From: Fervidibacter sinensis
Lineage (GTDB): Bacteria > Armatimonadota > Fervidibacteria > Fervidibacterales > Fervidibacteraceae
NCBI GenBank assembly: GCA_032161045.1
Contig: JAVHTH010000005.1
Reading direction: 5' to 3' (one strand)
Length of the DNA: 64,000 nt
In this document: positions 17,315 through 25,627 of the stretch, piece by piece
Numbering within the stretch: the first letter of the stretch is position 1
Layout: each line of letters starts with the position of its first letter
Made by a program: the position numbers and the translations under genes
The notes under the pieces: model-generated
Database searches by the model: none
What the model saw: the letters and a program-made list of their open reading frames with translations, nothing else
Told to the model about the DNA's origin: nothing

Positions 17315-18070
17315 ATGGCAGTGCGAAGTGTGTTGCGTCGTGGTCTCGGTGGGTTCACGCTCATTGAACTTCTCGTCGTAATTGCGATTATCGCCATTCT
17401 GGCTGCAATTCTGTTCCCCGTGTTCAGCCGCGCTCGCGAAAAGGCTCGCCAATCCTCTTGCATATCAAACCTCAAGCAAATCGGTCTTGCTGGGCTTCAG
17501 TATGCTCAGGACTACGATGAACGCCTGTTCCCGATCGCTTACGATGACTGGTCGCATTATTGGTGGGGTTATGTTGACCGAGCAACCCAAACTGTTGACT
17601 TCACTCGTGGCTTCCTGCAACCTTACATGCGCAATGCTCAGATCAAAGCCTGCCCATCTTTCCGCGAGAACACAAACTACGCTTACGGTCATCTTGGCTA
17701 CGGCTACAACTATGCTTATCTAAGCCCAATGAACCCACCAACTTGGACGCCGATTGCCGTTTCACTTGCTCAAATCGCAAGTCCGGCTGAGACCGTCTGG
17801 ATTGCCGACGCAGCACAGTGGCGGACATGGGGCGCTGGCGCACCAGTCTTTGAAGGCACAGGTTTCCTTGAACCGCCATCTTACTTCAATCCAACCTTTC
17901 ACGGTCGCCACACGGAAGTTGGCAATGTCTTATGGTGCGATGGACATGTCAAGGTTTTTAAGCCTGTTTTCCGACCCGATGCAAGTTTCCAACCTCACCG
18001 AGAACGACTCTTGGGTGACATTGACCGAGACGGCAATTTCCTGACCGACGAACTGTTTGATTTGCAGTAA
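17315..18070 (+). CDS. Prepilin-like DUF1559 protein with H-X9-DG C-terminal motif
   Basis: This 251-aa protein has a type IV prepilin/pseudopilin N-terminus: basic leader, cleavage at Gly-Phe in GGFTLIELLVV, then a long hydrophobic helix and the FSRAREKARQSSCISNLKQ block typical of DUF1559 proteins. The C-terminal part carries H-TEVGNVLWC-DG (H-X9-DG), the class signature. Such proteins are exported and assembled or displayed at the cell surface; individual roles are mostly unknown. GGAGGG 8 nt upstream sets ATG 17315 over the TTG at 17291. It is monocistronic and lies directly under a cobalamin riboswitch, so expression should fall when B12 is abundant. Confidence 0.9.
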   Translation: MAVRSVLRRGLGGFTLIELLVVIAIIAILAAILFPVFSRAREKARQSSCISNLKQIGLAGLQYAQDYDERLFPIAYDDWSHYWWGYVDRATQTVDFTRGFLQPYMRNAQIKACPSFRENTNYAYGHLGYGYNYAYLSPMNPPTWTPIAVSLAQIASPAETVWIADAAQWRTWGAGAPVFEGTGFLEPPSYFNPTFHGRHTEVGNVLWCDGHVKVFKPVFRPDASFQPHRERLLGDIDRDGNFLTDELFDLQ

Positions 18071-18125
18071 AGCCGTCAACACTCAAACCAGAAAACGGGC
18101 TTGCAGTTCCGCGTCCATCTTTTTG

Positions 18126-18160
18126 GCGTCGGGGTTCAATTCCCCGGCGCTTCTTTCTTC
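18126..18160 (+). terminator. Likely rho-independent terminator of the prepilin gene
   Basis: GCGTCGGGG (18126-18134) pairs with CCCCGGCGC (18142-18150) around a 7-nt loop, with one G-T wobble, followed by TTCTTTCTTC. It ends the riboswitch-prepilin unit 60 bp after the stop codon and precedes the convergent DUF4340 gene. Confidence 0.65.
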
Positions 18161-18225
18161 AGGGGCTAAAGCCAGTCCAATTCTGTTGCCCACTTTAACG
18201 CACATCTACTTGCTGCTTTCCGTCC

Positions 18226-19974
18226 TTACCTTAGCAACTCATCGCCATAACGCTTAAGATTGTCAAGGACGAATTTGGCTTTGCGGTAGACTTGATTGTC
18301 GCTGTAACTTGAGCAGACGAAAACGCTGTCTTGCTCGGTCAGTTTGCCGAACTTGACAGTTATAGCCTTGCCGCCTTTGAGTTTCACTTCCGCCTCAAGT
18401 TGGGGTTTGTCCAAGCCGTGTTCTGGTTGCGGTTTTTCGGCGACCCACTTTTCTGCCCTCATGTTCTCCAACTCAAACAAAATACTGTCAACGGTTGTCC
18501 AATTGGCGCTTTTCCGTTTCGGTTCAACAATCTCCCAGTTGCGCTCCGCTCGTTTGACCAAACGAACCCGCTTTTTGTCCCAACGCAAAACAATTTCTTC
18601 GGCATCGTCGCGCTTGAACTTGACAATTTGCAAGTCGCGCAAATCGTTGGGCGATTTCTTCAAGTCGTCAATCAAACTTGCCCGCACCTTGTAAACGGTG
18701 TCCCCCTCGCTGGTTCGCAAATAGCCTGTGTTGTCCTTGACACTTAGCCAGACAATTTTCGGCTGCTTGCGTCCCTTCTCCCACAACCTCAACTCAAGTT
18801 GCGGTTTGTCCAATCCAAATTCCGAAAGGTTCTGCGGTTTGTCAATGAAGCCTTCTGCTTGAACACCGTCAAGTGCCCAAAGGATGTCATCAACCCGCCA
18901 AGTATCGGCAGGGACTTTAATGGGTTTCAACATTCGCCAGCGAGTTTCGTCGCCTTCTTTACCCTTTCTCAGTTCAATCTCTGTGCCGTCAAACCTCAGT
19001 GCCAGCCGTTCAACATCGTCCTTTTTGAAAACGAGCACCTTCTTGGAACGCAAATCGTTTTCGGTCTTGCGAATGTCTTTTAGGTCAAACTCATCAACGA
19101 GCACAACTGCTGGGAAGCGAGTGGTGCGGGCGTAGTAGCGAGTTTTATCGGTTTCGTGTTGCTTGCCGATGGAGACTGATAAAGGCTTTTCACGCCCTTT
19201 GAGCCAGAGTTGGACTTGCAATGTCGGTCTGTCAAGTTGGTAACTTGCAAGTTGGGTTTTCTTCGGTCGCTCAACGACGAACTGGCGAGCCTGTAAAGTT
19301 GAGAGTCTGTCAAGAAGGTTTGTGACGGCATTGTTGTCCGCTTCGGTTCGCAAAGGTTCAACCAATCGCCACTCGTCTTTTCCTTTCCGCTCGCAAACGA
19401 TTTGCTTGTCAGGGTAAACGAGCGCAACTTTTGTCACCGCATCGCGGTTGAAGACGACTAAGCGTTTATCTCGGAAATCATCGGGAGTTTTGTTGGCGTC
19501 GTCCAAAAGCCAACTTGTCAGCACTACGGGCTTGCGCCAACCCTCCACGATAGCGTAAACTCCCAAGTTGTCGGGAGTTTTTTGCCCAAATTCAATGCGA
19601 TACTTGCGACCACGACGGTCGTGGACGGTAAGGGTCACTGGCGGGTTCGCCAAGCCATATTCAGGTTTTTTCGCATCAAGTTCCACCTCTGCTTTCAAGT
19701 TTTTGAATCGGTTGAGCAAAGTTTCAACAGTCGTTTTGTCGGCTGGTGCTTGAACAGGTTTTGCAAGCCACCAACTTTTGTTCCTCCGCTCCAGCACGAT
19801 TTCTTTGGGCTCTTGCTGGCGCTGCACTTCAACCTTGACGATGTCATCGGGTTTCAAATTGAGCACAACTTTCCCTTCAACGACTTCACCTCGTTCCCGC
19901 AAAAGCACATAAACAAGCAGCGCCGCAAAAGCAATCGCCCAAATCGCAGCACCGCGCAACCTCATCGGCATCAC
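18226..19974 (-). CDS. DUF4340 protein of a Gld-like ABC export locus
   Basis: The 582-aa protein has one N-terminal membrane helix (residues about 8-25) and a long exported part. It contains at least four diverged DUF4340 units, each with patterns like 'W.L.KP...A....V..LL..L....AE.......YGLD.P...V.L' (for example KPEYGLANPPVTL and KPQPEHGLDKPQLEAEV). DUF4340 genes usually follow gldG-type genes, as here. The function is unknown. GTG 19974 and ATG 19965 are both supported by GAGGTGA; I keep the longer one. A DUF4058/four-helix cassette now separates it from gldG. Confidence 0.85.
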   Translation of the reverse strand: MMPMRLRGAAIWAIAFAALLVYVLLRERGEVVEGKVVLNLKPDDIVKVEVQRQQEPKEIVLERRNKSWWLAKPVQAPADKTTVETLLNRFKNLKAEVELDAKKPEYGLANPPVTLTVHDRRGRKYRIEFGQKTPDNLGVYAIVEGWRKPVVLTSWLLDDANKTPDDFRDKRLVVFNRDAVTKVALVYPDKQIVCERKGKDEWRLVEPLRTEADNNAVTNLLDRLSTLQARQFVVERPKKTQLASYQLDRPTLQVQLWLKGREKPLSVSIGKQHETDKTRYYARTTRFPAVVLVDEFDLKDIRKTENDLRSKKVLVFKKDDVERLALRFDGTEIELRKGKEGDETRWRMLKPIKVPADTWRVDDILWALDGVQAEGFIDKPQNLSEFGLDKPQLELRLWEKGRKQPKIVWLSVKDNTGYLRTSEGDTVYKVRASLIDDLKKSPNDLRDLQIVKFKRDDAEEIVLRWDKKRVRLVKRAERNWEIVEPKRKSANWTTVDSILFELENMRAEKWVAEKPQPEHGLDKPQLEAEVKLKGGKAITVKFGKLTEQDSVFVCSSYSDNQVYRKAKFVLDNLKRYGDELLR

Positions 19975-20014
19975 CTCATATCAAAGCGGGGTAGATGGCA
20001 ATCTACCAATTTCT

Positions 20015-20041
20015 TTCGGGCACATTTCATGCGCCCCTACT
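20015..20041. repeat. Palindromic repeat, GGGCGCAT family
   Basis: This is a GGGCACATTTCATGCGCCCCTAC copy with one arm mutated. It overlaps the stop region of the DUF4058 gene at 20027, so the last codons of that gene are supplied by the repeat. Confidence 0.7.
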
Positions 20042-20803
20042 TTTAGCGATAATCTGTTTAGCCCATTCCCAATCCTCAGGGCTCAAAGGTGGGTCAGGCT
20101 CTCGGTCATATGGCAGCCTGTAATCGTATCCCGCCCGATCGTAAACTGAGTTTAAGACACTTTGCAAATCCAGCATAACATCAGGCTCACCCCGCTTAAG
20201 CGGTATCGGTATCGTCGGCAAAGGTTGCCTGATTGTCCAAGCGTAGACTTCTGCTATTGGTCTTTTGTATGAGCGACTAACGATGGCGTAGTATTGACCT
20301 GGTGGCAAAGGTTTGCCCATCGGCAATCGCTCACCATCACGCAGCAAGTCCAACTCTACTAAGTGAACATCGCTTTCCAAAATCATTCTCCGTTTGCGTA
20401 AGTAATCCTCACGACCTTCGCCGGGTCGTTTGTTGAAAGGCGAGAGCATTTCAACGATGGTGATGACTTTTTGCGTTGCGATTTCGCGAATTTCCAAAAA
20501 GTAGTGATACACCTCTTGTGGTTCGGGCAGCGGAACTAAGACAGCAGTTGAGATTGGAGATGGTTCTGGCTCAATAGCAGTTCCCCGTTGTTGGGTTTTA
20601 GCAATGGTCAAATCTGGACGAACCTTGATTTCCTCGCCGGTCGGTTCGGCAATGCAAACATAGCGCTCAATGTGGACAGCATATTTGGGACGAACTTTCG
20701 GGACAAGTTTTGCCCTCATTTCGTCAATGAAACTATGGTGAAAGTCCTGCCATATCGCAGGTGCTTCCAAATATGGGTCCATGCCCGGGAATGGCGACGG
20801 CAT
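20027..20803 (-). CDS. DUF4058 family protein
   Basis: About 258 aa. The family's N-terminal motif MPSPFPGMDPYLE is followed by WQDFHHSFIDEMR and, later, HYFLEIRE and VITIVEMLSPFNKRPGEGRE. DUF4058 proteins are common in Cyanobacteria and related phyla. They resemble Uma2-type restriction-like folds in layout, but no activity is established. GAGGTGA five nt before ATG 20803 fixes the start. The 3' end runs into a palindromic repeat. The gene pairs with the four-helix gene upstream and sits inside the Gld-like cluster. Confidence 0.85.
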   Translation of the reverse strand: MPSPFPGMDPYLEAPAIWQDFHHSFIDEMRAKLVPKVRPKYAVHIERYVCIAEPTGEEIKVRPDLTIAKTQQRGTAIEPEPSPISTAVLVPLPEPQEVYHYFLEIREIATQKVITIVEMLSPFNKRPGEGREDYLRKRRMILESDVHLVELDLLRDGERLPMGKPLPPGQYYAIVSRSYKRPIAEVYAWTIRQPLPTIPIPLKRGEPDVMLDLQSVLNSVYDRAGYDYRLPYDREPDPPLSPEDWEWAKQIIAKSRGA

Positions 20804-20848
20804 AAAAATCACCTCACTTGTGCGTTCAAGCGTGCAGGCGTGCAAGCG

Positions 20849-21235
20849 TTAATGTTGATTATGAGATTTAGAATGCCTTAAGTAACTGACAAGTCGGTGC
20901 AACATACGCGCTAAGTGGTTGCATTTCTCGTAAAATTCCTGAAAAGAAGCCCTGTCAATGACGCTGATGTCTAAAGCCACATAAAGATGTGACTGCAACT
21001 CTGATACAGAGCCTCGTGCCATGTTTAAGAATCGCGCAAATTCTCCCTTTGTGTGTCGTCCAAACCCTTCTGCTATGTTTGCCATAACAGAAATAGCGGC
21101 TCTACGAATTTGCTCTTGTAGCCATCTTTCTTGCTGAAACCCAGCACCTTTTGTGACCACATAAATGGCTTGAACTAATTCACGCGCCTTCTGCCATACC
21201 TCCAAATCTTCAAAACGCTCAACTTTTCTAGCCAT
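20849..21235 (-). CDS. Four-helix-bundle (S23/IVP-like) protein
   Basis: 128 aa, all-helical. It carries FEDLEVWQKARELV, the RAAISVMANIAEGFGR motif and the SELQSHLYVALDI segment that define the family related to proteins in 23S rRNA intervening sequences. Chromosomal copies outside rRNA genes, like this one, are common and of unknown function. GGGAGGG six nt before ATG 21235 sets the start. Both flanks contain GCGTGCAAGCGT-type low-complexity repeats (20822-20850, 21258-21290), suggesting the cassette was inserted. Confidence 0.85.
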   Translation of the reverse strand: MARKVERFEDLEVWQKARELVQAIYVVTKGAGFQQERWLQEQIRRAAISVMANIAEGFGRHTKGEFARFLNMARGSVSELQSHLYVALDISVIDRASFQEFYEKCNHLARMLHRLVSYLRHSKSHNQH

Positions 21236-21288
21236 TTGTTTCCCTCCCATCAACATTCATTCACGCTTGCACGCATGCACGCTCTCAC

Positions 21289-22824
21289 TCAACTCCTTCT
21301 CGTCCACCAAACGATCAGCCCGCTGATCAAAATTGCCAATGGCAAAACAATAACGCTCCAGACGAATGTGAAGACAGTTTGCTGACGAGACAGAAACAGC
21401 GTTTGTGGTGGTTCGTCTTTTGGCGGGATGTCAATGAGCACATCTTCTTCGGCAAGCCAGTGGATGCAGTTTGCAGCAAAAGCACCGTTGAGCAAGTTTC
21501 GGATAAACTGGTTCGTAGCAAAGTCGGAATCAGCGAGAACAATTGCTCTCATCTTCTTCTTGTCTGTCACGCTCTTTTCAACAGCAGCCGCAAGTATAAA
21601 CGGACCACTCTCTTCGTTCGGGTCTTTTTTGACGACGCCCTGAAACTTCTCCTCACGCCAACTTGATGCACTCGTTTCAATCAACTCTGTCAAAATCACC
21701 CCCGAAGGCGTTTCGGTTCTCCGCTTGAGCGGTCGGGCGGTGATGAACAGAACAGCCTCTTGCCGTGCTTTTTGGAAAGGTCTGGTGACATCGTGGAAAC
21801 GAAAACCAAATGCGAAAATGGCAGCAGCATCCCCCAAAATGTTGTTTGCAGGTTCAACGACAATCCCCGATTTCGCTTCTAAACCCCATTCGTCAAGCCA
21901 ATCGGAAAAACTTGGTGCTGGATCAGGTTCAAGCATAAGCAGCAATCGTCCACCCTTGTCCAAATAGGACTTAATCGCTTGTTTCTCCTGCGGGAACAAA
22001 TCGCGCTGAGCGCCAGCAATGACCAAGACATCGCAATCCTTCGGCACAGTTTTCTCGGTCAGCAACTTCAACTCCTTGACCTGATAATTGAGCCGCTCAA
22101 GACCACTTTTGAGCATCCCGTAACCCTCGTCGGCGAAACTGTCATATGTGTGCTCACCATGACCTTGCAGGAAGTAAACCGTCGGTTTCTTATCCCTTGT
22201 GACCTTTATCAGTGCACCCGTGAATTCCTTCTCGCTGCCGAAACTGACACGCTCTCGTTTTCCGTCGGCTTCAAAAACCGTAATGCCTGTCCCAGTCACT
22301 TCATATTGCCTCGCCAACGCAGGTTCAATCCTTGGGTCAACGACACGGGTTTTGATTTTGGGATTTGCTGCCTCATAACGCTTGAGCAAATCGCGAACAC
22401 GCACAAACTCTTGAGAGTTGACATCGTAGAAAGCAACGACATTGACTTCTTTGTTAATGCTGCGGACAACTTTCAGCGTTTGCGGTGAAAGGGTATGGCG
22501 CTTCGTTTTCGTCCAATCCCAACTTGCGCTGTGTCGGTCAGCAATGTAAACGAGCAGAACCAAGACGCCCAAAGCAAAGATGCTGCTCAGCACAGCATTT
22601 GCACCCATTCGCCCTCGTTGGCTGATCAGATAGTGCAGAACTTCCTCAAAGTGAAACGCAAGCAGCCCAATCCACAATGCTATCCCGATCGCCCACGCGA
22701 AAGCCCAAGCCCACTTTTTGTCAGGCTGTGCAAAGTAAAGGCTGAGCCCGATCAAAATCGCGATGAAACCCAAAATCCCGACAACCAAAGCATTGGCTTT
22801 TGTCAATTCGCGAATCCGCTTCAT
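21289..22824 (-). CDS. GldG-like ABC transporter accessory protein
   Basis: 511 aa with N-terminal helices (about 14-32, 40-58, 78-97), a large extracytoplasmic region and a C-terminal helix (about 480-503). The segment HTLSPQTLKVVRSINKEV, then VDPRIEPALARQYEV and VYFLQGHGEHTYDS, is typical of the GldG/ABC_transp_aux family. It acts with a GldF-like permease and an ATPase; in Bacteroidetes GldAFG supports gliding or secretion, elsewhere its cargo is unknown. It begins 14 bp after the permease gene, so they are one operon. Confidence 0.9.
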   Translation of the reverse strand: MKRIRELTKANALVVGILGFIAILIGLSLYFAQPDKKWAWAFAWAIGIALWIGLLAFHFEEVLHYLISQRGRMGANAVLSSIFALGVLVLLVYIADRHSASWDWTKTKRHTLSPQTLKVVRSINKEVNVVAFYDVNSQEFVRVRDLLKRYEAANPKIKTRVVDPRIEPALARQYEVTGTGITVFEADGKRERVSFGSEKEFTGALIKVTRDKKPTVYFLQGHGEHTYDSFADEGYGMLKSGLERLNYQVKELKLLTEKTVPKDCDVLVIAGAQRDLFPQEKQAIKSYLDKGGRLLLMLEPDPAPSFSDWLDEWGLEAKSGIVVEPANNILGDAAAIFAFGFRFHDVTRPFQKARQEAVLFITARPLKRRTETPSGVILTELIETSASSWREEKFQGVVKKDPNEESGPFILAAAVEKSVTDKKKMRAIVLADSDFATNQFIRNLLNGAFAANCIHWLAEEDVLIDIPPKDEPPQTLFLSRQQTVFTFVWSVIVLPLAILISGLIVWWTRRS

Positions 22825-22838
22825 CTGCCATCACCCCT

Positions 22839-23621
22839 TCATCGCCATCTTCGGCTTCCGAGAACTTGGACGGCAAGGTAAAGGAAAGCGAAAGTCAAGA
22901 GCAGGAAGAAGACCACATCCTTGCTTTGAATCAACCCAGCGGTGAAGTCCTGATAGCGGTAATAAAGCGAAATCTTACGGCAAATTTCAGCCAAAGTGCC
23001 AGTGCCCTCAGTTGGCCAAGTGATGACATAAGCCAAAAGCAATGTCCCGAAAGTTGCAAAGGCTGCAATGATTTGGTTGTCAGTGAGTGCTGACCAGAAA
23101 ACCCCAACGGAAATCGCAGCCGCCCCGAAAAGCAACAAGCCAATATAAGCCGTCCAGTATGGGCCCAAATCCACCGTCCCACCAGAAAAGCGGTGGACAA
23201 GATAAGGCACATAAAGTGTCAAGCCCAAAGCGACAATTAGCCAGTAGTAAGCACCGAGAAACTTGCCCAACACAACCTGCCAGTCAGTCACAGGTGAAGT
23301 GAGCAGCAACTCCAATGTCCCTAACCTTCGTTCCTCCGCAAGCAATCTCATCGTCACCATCGGCAAAACGATGAACGAGATGACAGCCATGTTCCAGAAA
23401 AGGTATCGCATGTCGGAAGTTTGACCTATGCGGGCAATAGCGAAGAAAAAGAAACCTGCCCAAATCTCAAAGAACGCCAGCGTCACATAAGCGACCCATG
23501 AACTGAACAGGCTGCGAACCTCCCGCAACGCAATCACAAATGTGACCGCAAGCCATTCACCAATGCGGACAATCGTTTCCTTTGGCTTCACCGCGACTAA
23601 CGCCTTTGTCGCCTGAGCCAT
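22839..23621 (-). CDS. ABC-2 type permease (GldF-like)
   Basis: 260 aa with six predicted helices and the ABC-2 hallmark RLLAEERRLGTLELLLTSPV, the loop that contacts the ATPase. It forms the channel of the exporter with the GldG-like protein downstream and the ATPase encoded at 24581-25501. GGAGGCAGAGTGAGAT precedes the ATG. The ATPase gene would normally be adjacent but is separated by about 960 bp holding the HEPN cassette and a DUF433 pseudogene. Confidence 0.9.
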   Translation of the reverse strand: MAQATKALVAVKPKETIVRIGEWLAVTFVIALREVRSLFSSWVAYVTLAFFEIWAGFFFFAIARIGQTSDMRYLFWNMAVISFIVLPMVTMRLLAEERRLGTLELLLTSPVTDWQVVLGKFLGAYYWLIVALGLTLYVPYLVHRFSGGTVDLGPYWTAYIGLLLFGAAAISVGVFWSALTDNQIIAAFATFGTLLLAYVITWPTEGTGTLAEICRKISLYYRYQDFTAGLIQSKDVVFFLLLTFAFLYLAVQVLGSRRWR

Positions 23622-23624
23622 ATC

Positions 23625-23912
23625 TCACTCTGCCTCCTTCACTTCAACGGGCTTTTTCTCGTGAACCCAGACAACGATGTCAAACCCGTCTTCCCACCAA
23701 ATTTGGGTTGTGCGGTCAAGCATGGCATCGTAAACTTCGTCAGATTTTTCTGGAGCAACTCGTAGTTCCAAGACCGCATCCTCTTCTTCAAATGGCTCAA
23801 GCCTTCTGACCTCAACCTCTGGGTCAAATTGGCGAGCCAGTTCAATAAGTTCGTCAATGCGACGGTTGAGCATTTTCATCCACTGTCTCTGTCGTGATCG
23901 CCTGATGGGCAT
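23625..23912 (-). CDS. Small HEPN-partner protein, possibly a degenerate nucleotidyltransferase
   Basis: 95 aa, not recognised with confidence. The predicted order is helix (residues 8-28), strand-turn-strand (32-52), helix (55-70), strand (75-83). The run SDEVYDAMLDRTTQIWWEDGFDIVVWV resembles the 'Y...l....e.G..i....v' end of minimal nucleotidyltransferases that pair with HEPN proteins, but the catalytic GSxAxG and DxD are absent. It begins 6 nt after the HEPN gene, with GAGGTGA before the ATG, and ends 3 nt before the permease. An antitoxin role is inferred from position only. Confidence 0.55.
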   Translation of the reverse strand: MPIRRSRQRQWMKMLNRRIDELIELARQFDPEVEVRRLEPFEEEDAVLELRVAPEKSDEVYDAMLDRTTQIWWEDGFDIVVWVHEKKPVEVKEAE

Positions 23913-23918
23913 GATTTG

Positions 23919-24284
23919 TCACCTCACAATCGTTTTGACTTTCTCAACAAACTCCTTCGTGTGCCTCAGCAGCCGTTCTACCTTCTTTTGGCTTAATTCA
24001 TCGGCAGAATAATGGGCTTCGTTACGCATCTGATATAATTCCCGTAAGAACCTCATCCCTTCCTCTGTGAACAGGTGTCGCTTCTTTATTACCTCCAAAC
24101 CAAACCTATTCCGCAATCCATCATGCGACCATTTCAGTTGCTTGATTCCCAACTTTTCCAACACAGCAATTTGAGCCCAAAATACGACAGCGTAGCAGCA
24201 AAGAGCACACGAAGCCAATGCCCCTGCATTAAAACTCGCTTCCGCTCCCACGATAAAATCTTCTGCCCGAATCAATGCTGTCAT
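23919..24284 (-). CDS. HEPN-domain protein (possible RNase toxin)
   Basis: 121 aa, helical. MTALIRAEDFIVGAEASFNAG and a late RNEAHYS motif (an R-N-x-x-H type HEPN active-site variant near residue 95) place it in the HEPN superfamily near the UPF0332/COG1895 proteins. These act as RNA-cleaving toxins when paired with nucleotidyltransferase antitoxins. GGTGGTGGCG before ATG 24284 supports this start over the TTG at 24296. It is followed at once by the small partner gene. Confidence 0.75.
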   Translation of the reverse strand: MTALIRAEDFIVGAEASFNAGALASCALCCYAVVFWAQIAVLEKLGIKQLKWSHDGLRNRFGLEVIKKRHLFTEEGMRFLRELYQMRNEAHYSADELSQKKVERLLRHTKEFVEKVKTIVR

Positions 24285-24343
24285 CGCCACCACCAATCAT
24301 TACAAGATTTAAAGTGGACGCCTAACGCAAACTTTATGCTCTT

Positions 24344-24562
24344 CTACCACAATTGCTCAATTGCTTTGGCTGCGTAAGCAATAGCCGCTTTCACATCGTC
24401 AACAGTCAGTGGTGGATATTCTCAGGCAATTTCCTGTGTGAGACCATCGGCAAGGTTGTCCAAAATGACTGAAACCATAATGCGTGTCCCTTTAATGCAA
24501 AGTTTCCCATGACAAATTTGTGGGTCTATGATAATGCGTTCCCGCCAATCAATCATGCCCAT
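24344..24562 (-). pseudogene. DUF433 antitoxin gene with an internal stop
   Basis: Reading the minus strand from ATG 24562 gives a near-complete DUF433 protein: ERIIIDPQICHGKLCIKGTR, then MVSVILDNLADGLTQ, then after the stop EYPPLTVDDVKAAIAYAA and a natural TAG at 24344. Codon 47 (24422-24424) is TGA where the family has Arg (CGA), and one residue of the usual E-E pair before it is missing. The gene therefore looks recently inactivated. DUF433 proteins are antitoxins of DUF5615 PIN-like toxins; no toxin gene is adjacent. Confidence 0.8.
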
Positions 24563-24580
24563 CGCCTCCAAAGTGCGAAC

Positions 24581-25501
24581 TCATTCCCTCGTCACCAAGT
24601 TGACAAAGATGTCCTCAAGGGTCATTTCTTCTCGGCGGAGTTCAAGCAAGCCCCAACCGTTTTTGACGACGAACTCGGCGAGTTGCTCTCGGATGTCATG
24701 CCCAGCAGGGGCTTCAACAGCGAACAAGTTGTCACCGACATGCTCAACCCGCATCACTCCATCAAGTTGACCAAGCGCACTCAACGGCTGCGATGGGACT
24801 CGTGCGAGCCGAACCAAAATGCGTTCCGATTGCTGGAGTCTCCTTGACAAACCTTCGGGTGTGTCTTCGGCGACGATGCGCCCTTTGTGAATGATTAGCA
24901 CTCGTTCGCAAGTCATTGAAACTTCAGGCAAAATATGGGTGCTCAAGATAATGGTGCGTTCACCAGCCATGCTTTTGATGAGTTGACGAACTTCGCGAAC
25001 CTGAACTGGGTCAAGCCCGATGGTCGGTTCGTCCAAAATAAGCACCTGCGGGTCATGGACAATGGCTTGAGCGATGCCAACCCGCTGACGATAACCTTTT
25101 GACAAGTGCCCGATAATGCGGTCAGCAACTTCAACCAATCCGCACCGTTCCATCACATAATCCACACGGTCGCGAATTCGCTTGCGTTGGATGCCCCGAA
25201 TACGAGCCATATAACCCAGATACTCTCGGACTCGCATTTCGTTGTAAAGTGGGACGGTTTCTGGCAAATAGCCCGTTATGCGGCGAACTTCCAAAGAATT
25301 TTCAACGACATCGTAACCGCCGACTTTTGCTGTCCCTGTAGTTGGGCTCAAAAATCCCGTCAAAATTCGCATCGTGGTCGTTTTGCCTGCACCGTTCGGA
25401 CCCAAAAAGCCCAAAATTTCTCCCTTACGGACATCAAAGGTCACATCGTCAAGTGCCCTGACTTCTCCGTAAAACTTTGTCAACCCAACCACTTCAATCA
25501 T
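24581..25501 (-). CDS. ABC transporter ATP-binding protein (GldA-like)
   Basis: 306 aa. Walker A GPNGAGKTT (residues about 38-46), signature LSKGYRQRVG, Walker B VLILDEPTIGLDP and switch His in LSTHILPE are intact. The ~80-residue C-terminal extension (VRLARVPSQPLSALGQLDGV onward) is typical of multidrug or Gld-type exporter ATPases. GGAGGG nine nt upstream sets ATG 25501. It energises the permease at 22839-23621 in the same direction. Confidence 0.92.
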   Translation of the reverse strand: MIEVVGLTKFYGEVRALDDVTFDVRKGEILGFLGPNGAGKTTTMRILTGFLSPTTGTAKVGGYDVVENSLEVRRITGYLPETVPLYNEMRVREYLGYMARIRGIQRKRIRDRVDYVMERCGLVEVADRIIGHLSKGYRQRVGIAQAIVHDPQVLILDEPTIGLDPVQVREVRQLIKSMAGERTIILSTHILPEVSMTCERVLIIHKGRIVAEDTPEGLSRRLQQSERILVRLARVPSQPLSALGQLDGVMRVEHVGDNLFAVEAPAGHDIREQLAEFVVKNGWGLLELRREEMTLEDIFVNLVTRE

Positions 25502-25627
25502 GGTTCGTCGCCCTCCGATCCACACAAGCGATGGGACGAATCAGGAAGTTTCTCGGTTGCAAGCCGTGCCAAAATTTTAGCGCAACCAGAAAAAACCCAA
25601 CCCACTTAAACGGAGGTCGGTTCGCTG

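Noticed and set aside
18126..18150. tRNA-like T-arm (GGGGTTCAATTCCCC)
   Set aside because: The loop resembles a T-loop, but no matching acceptor, D-arm or anticodon arm lies upstream. The stem plus pyrimidine run reads better as a terminator.
20849..21235. 23S rRNA intervening sequence
   Set aside because: The encoded four-helix protein is of the IVP type, but no rRNA sequence flanks it.
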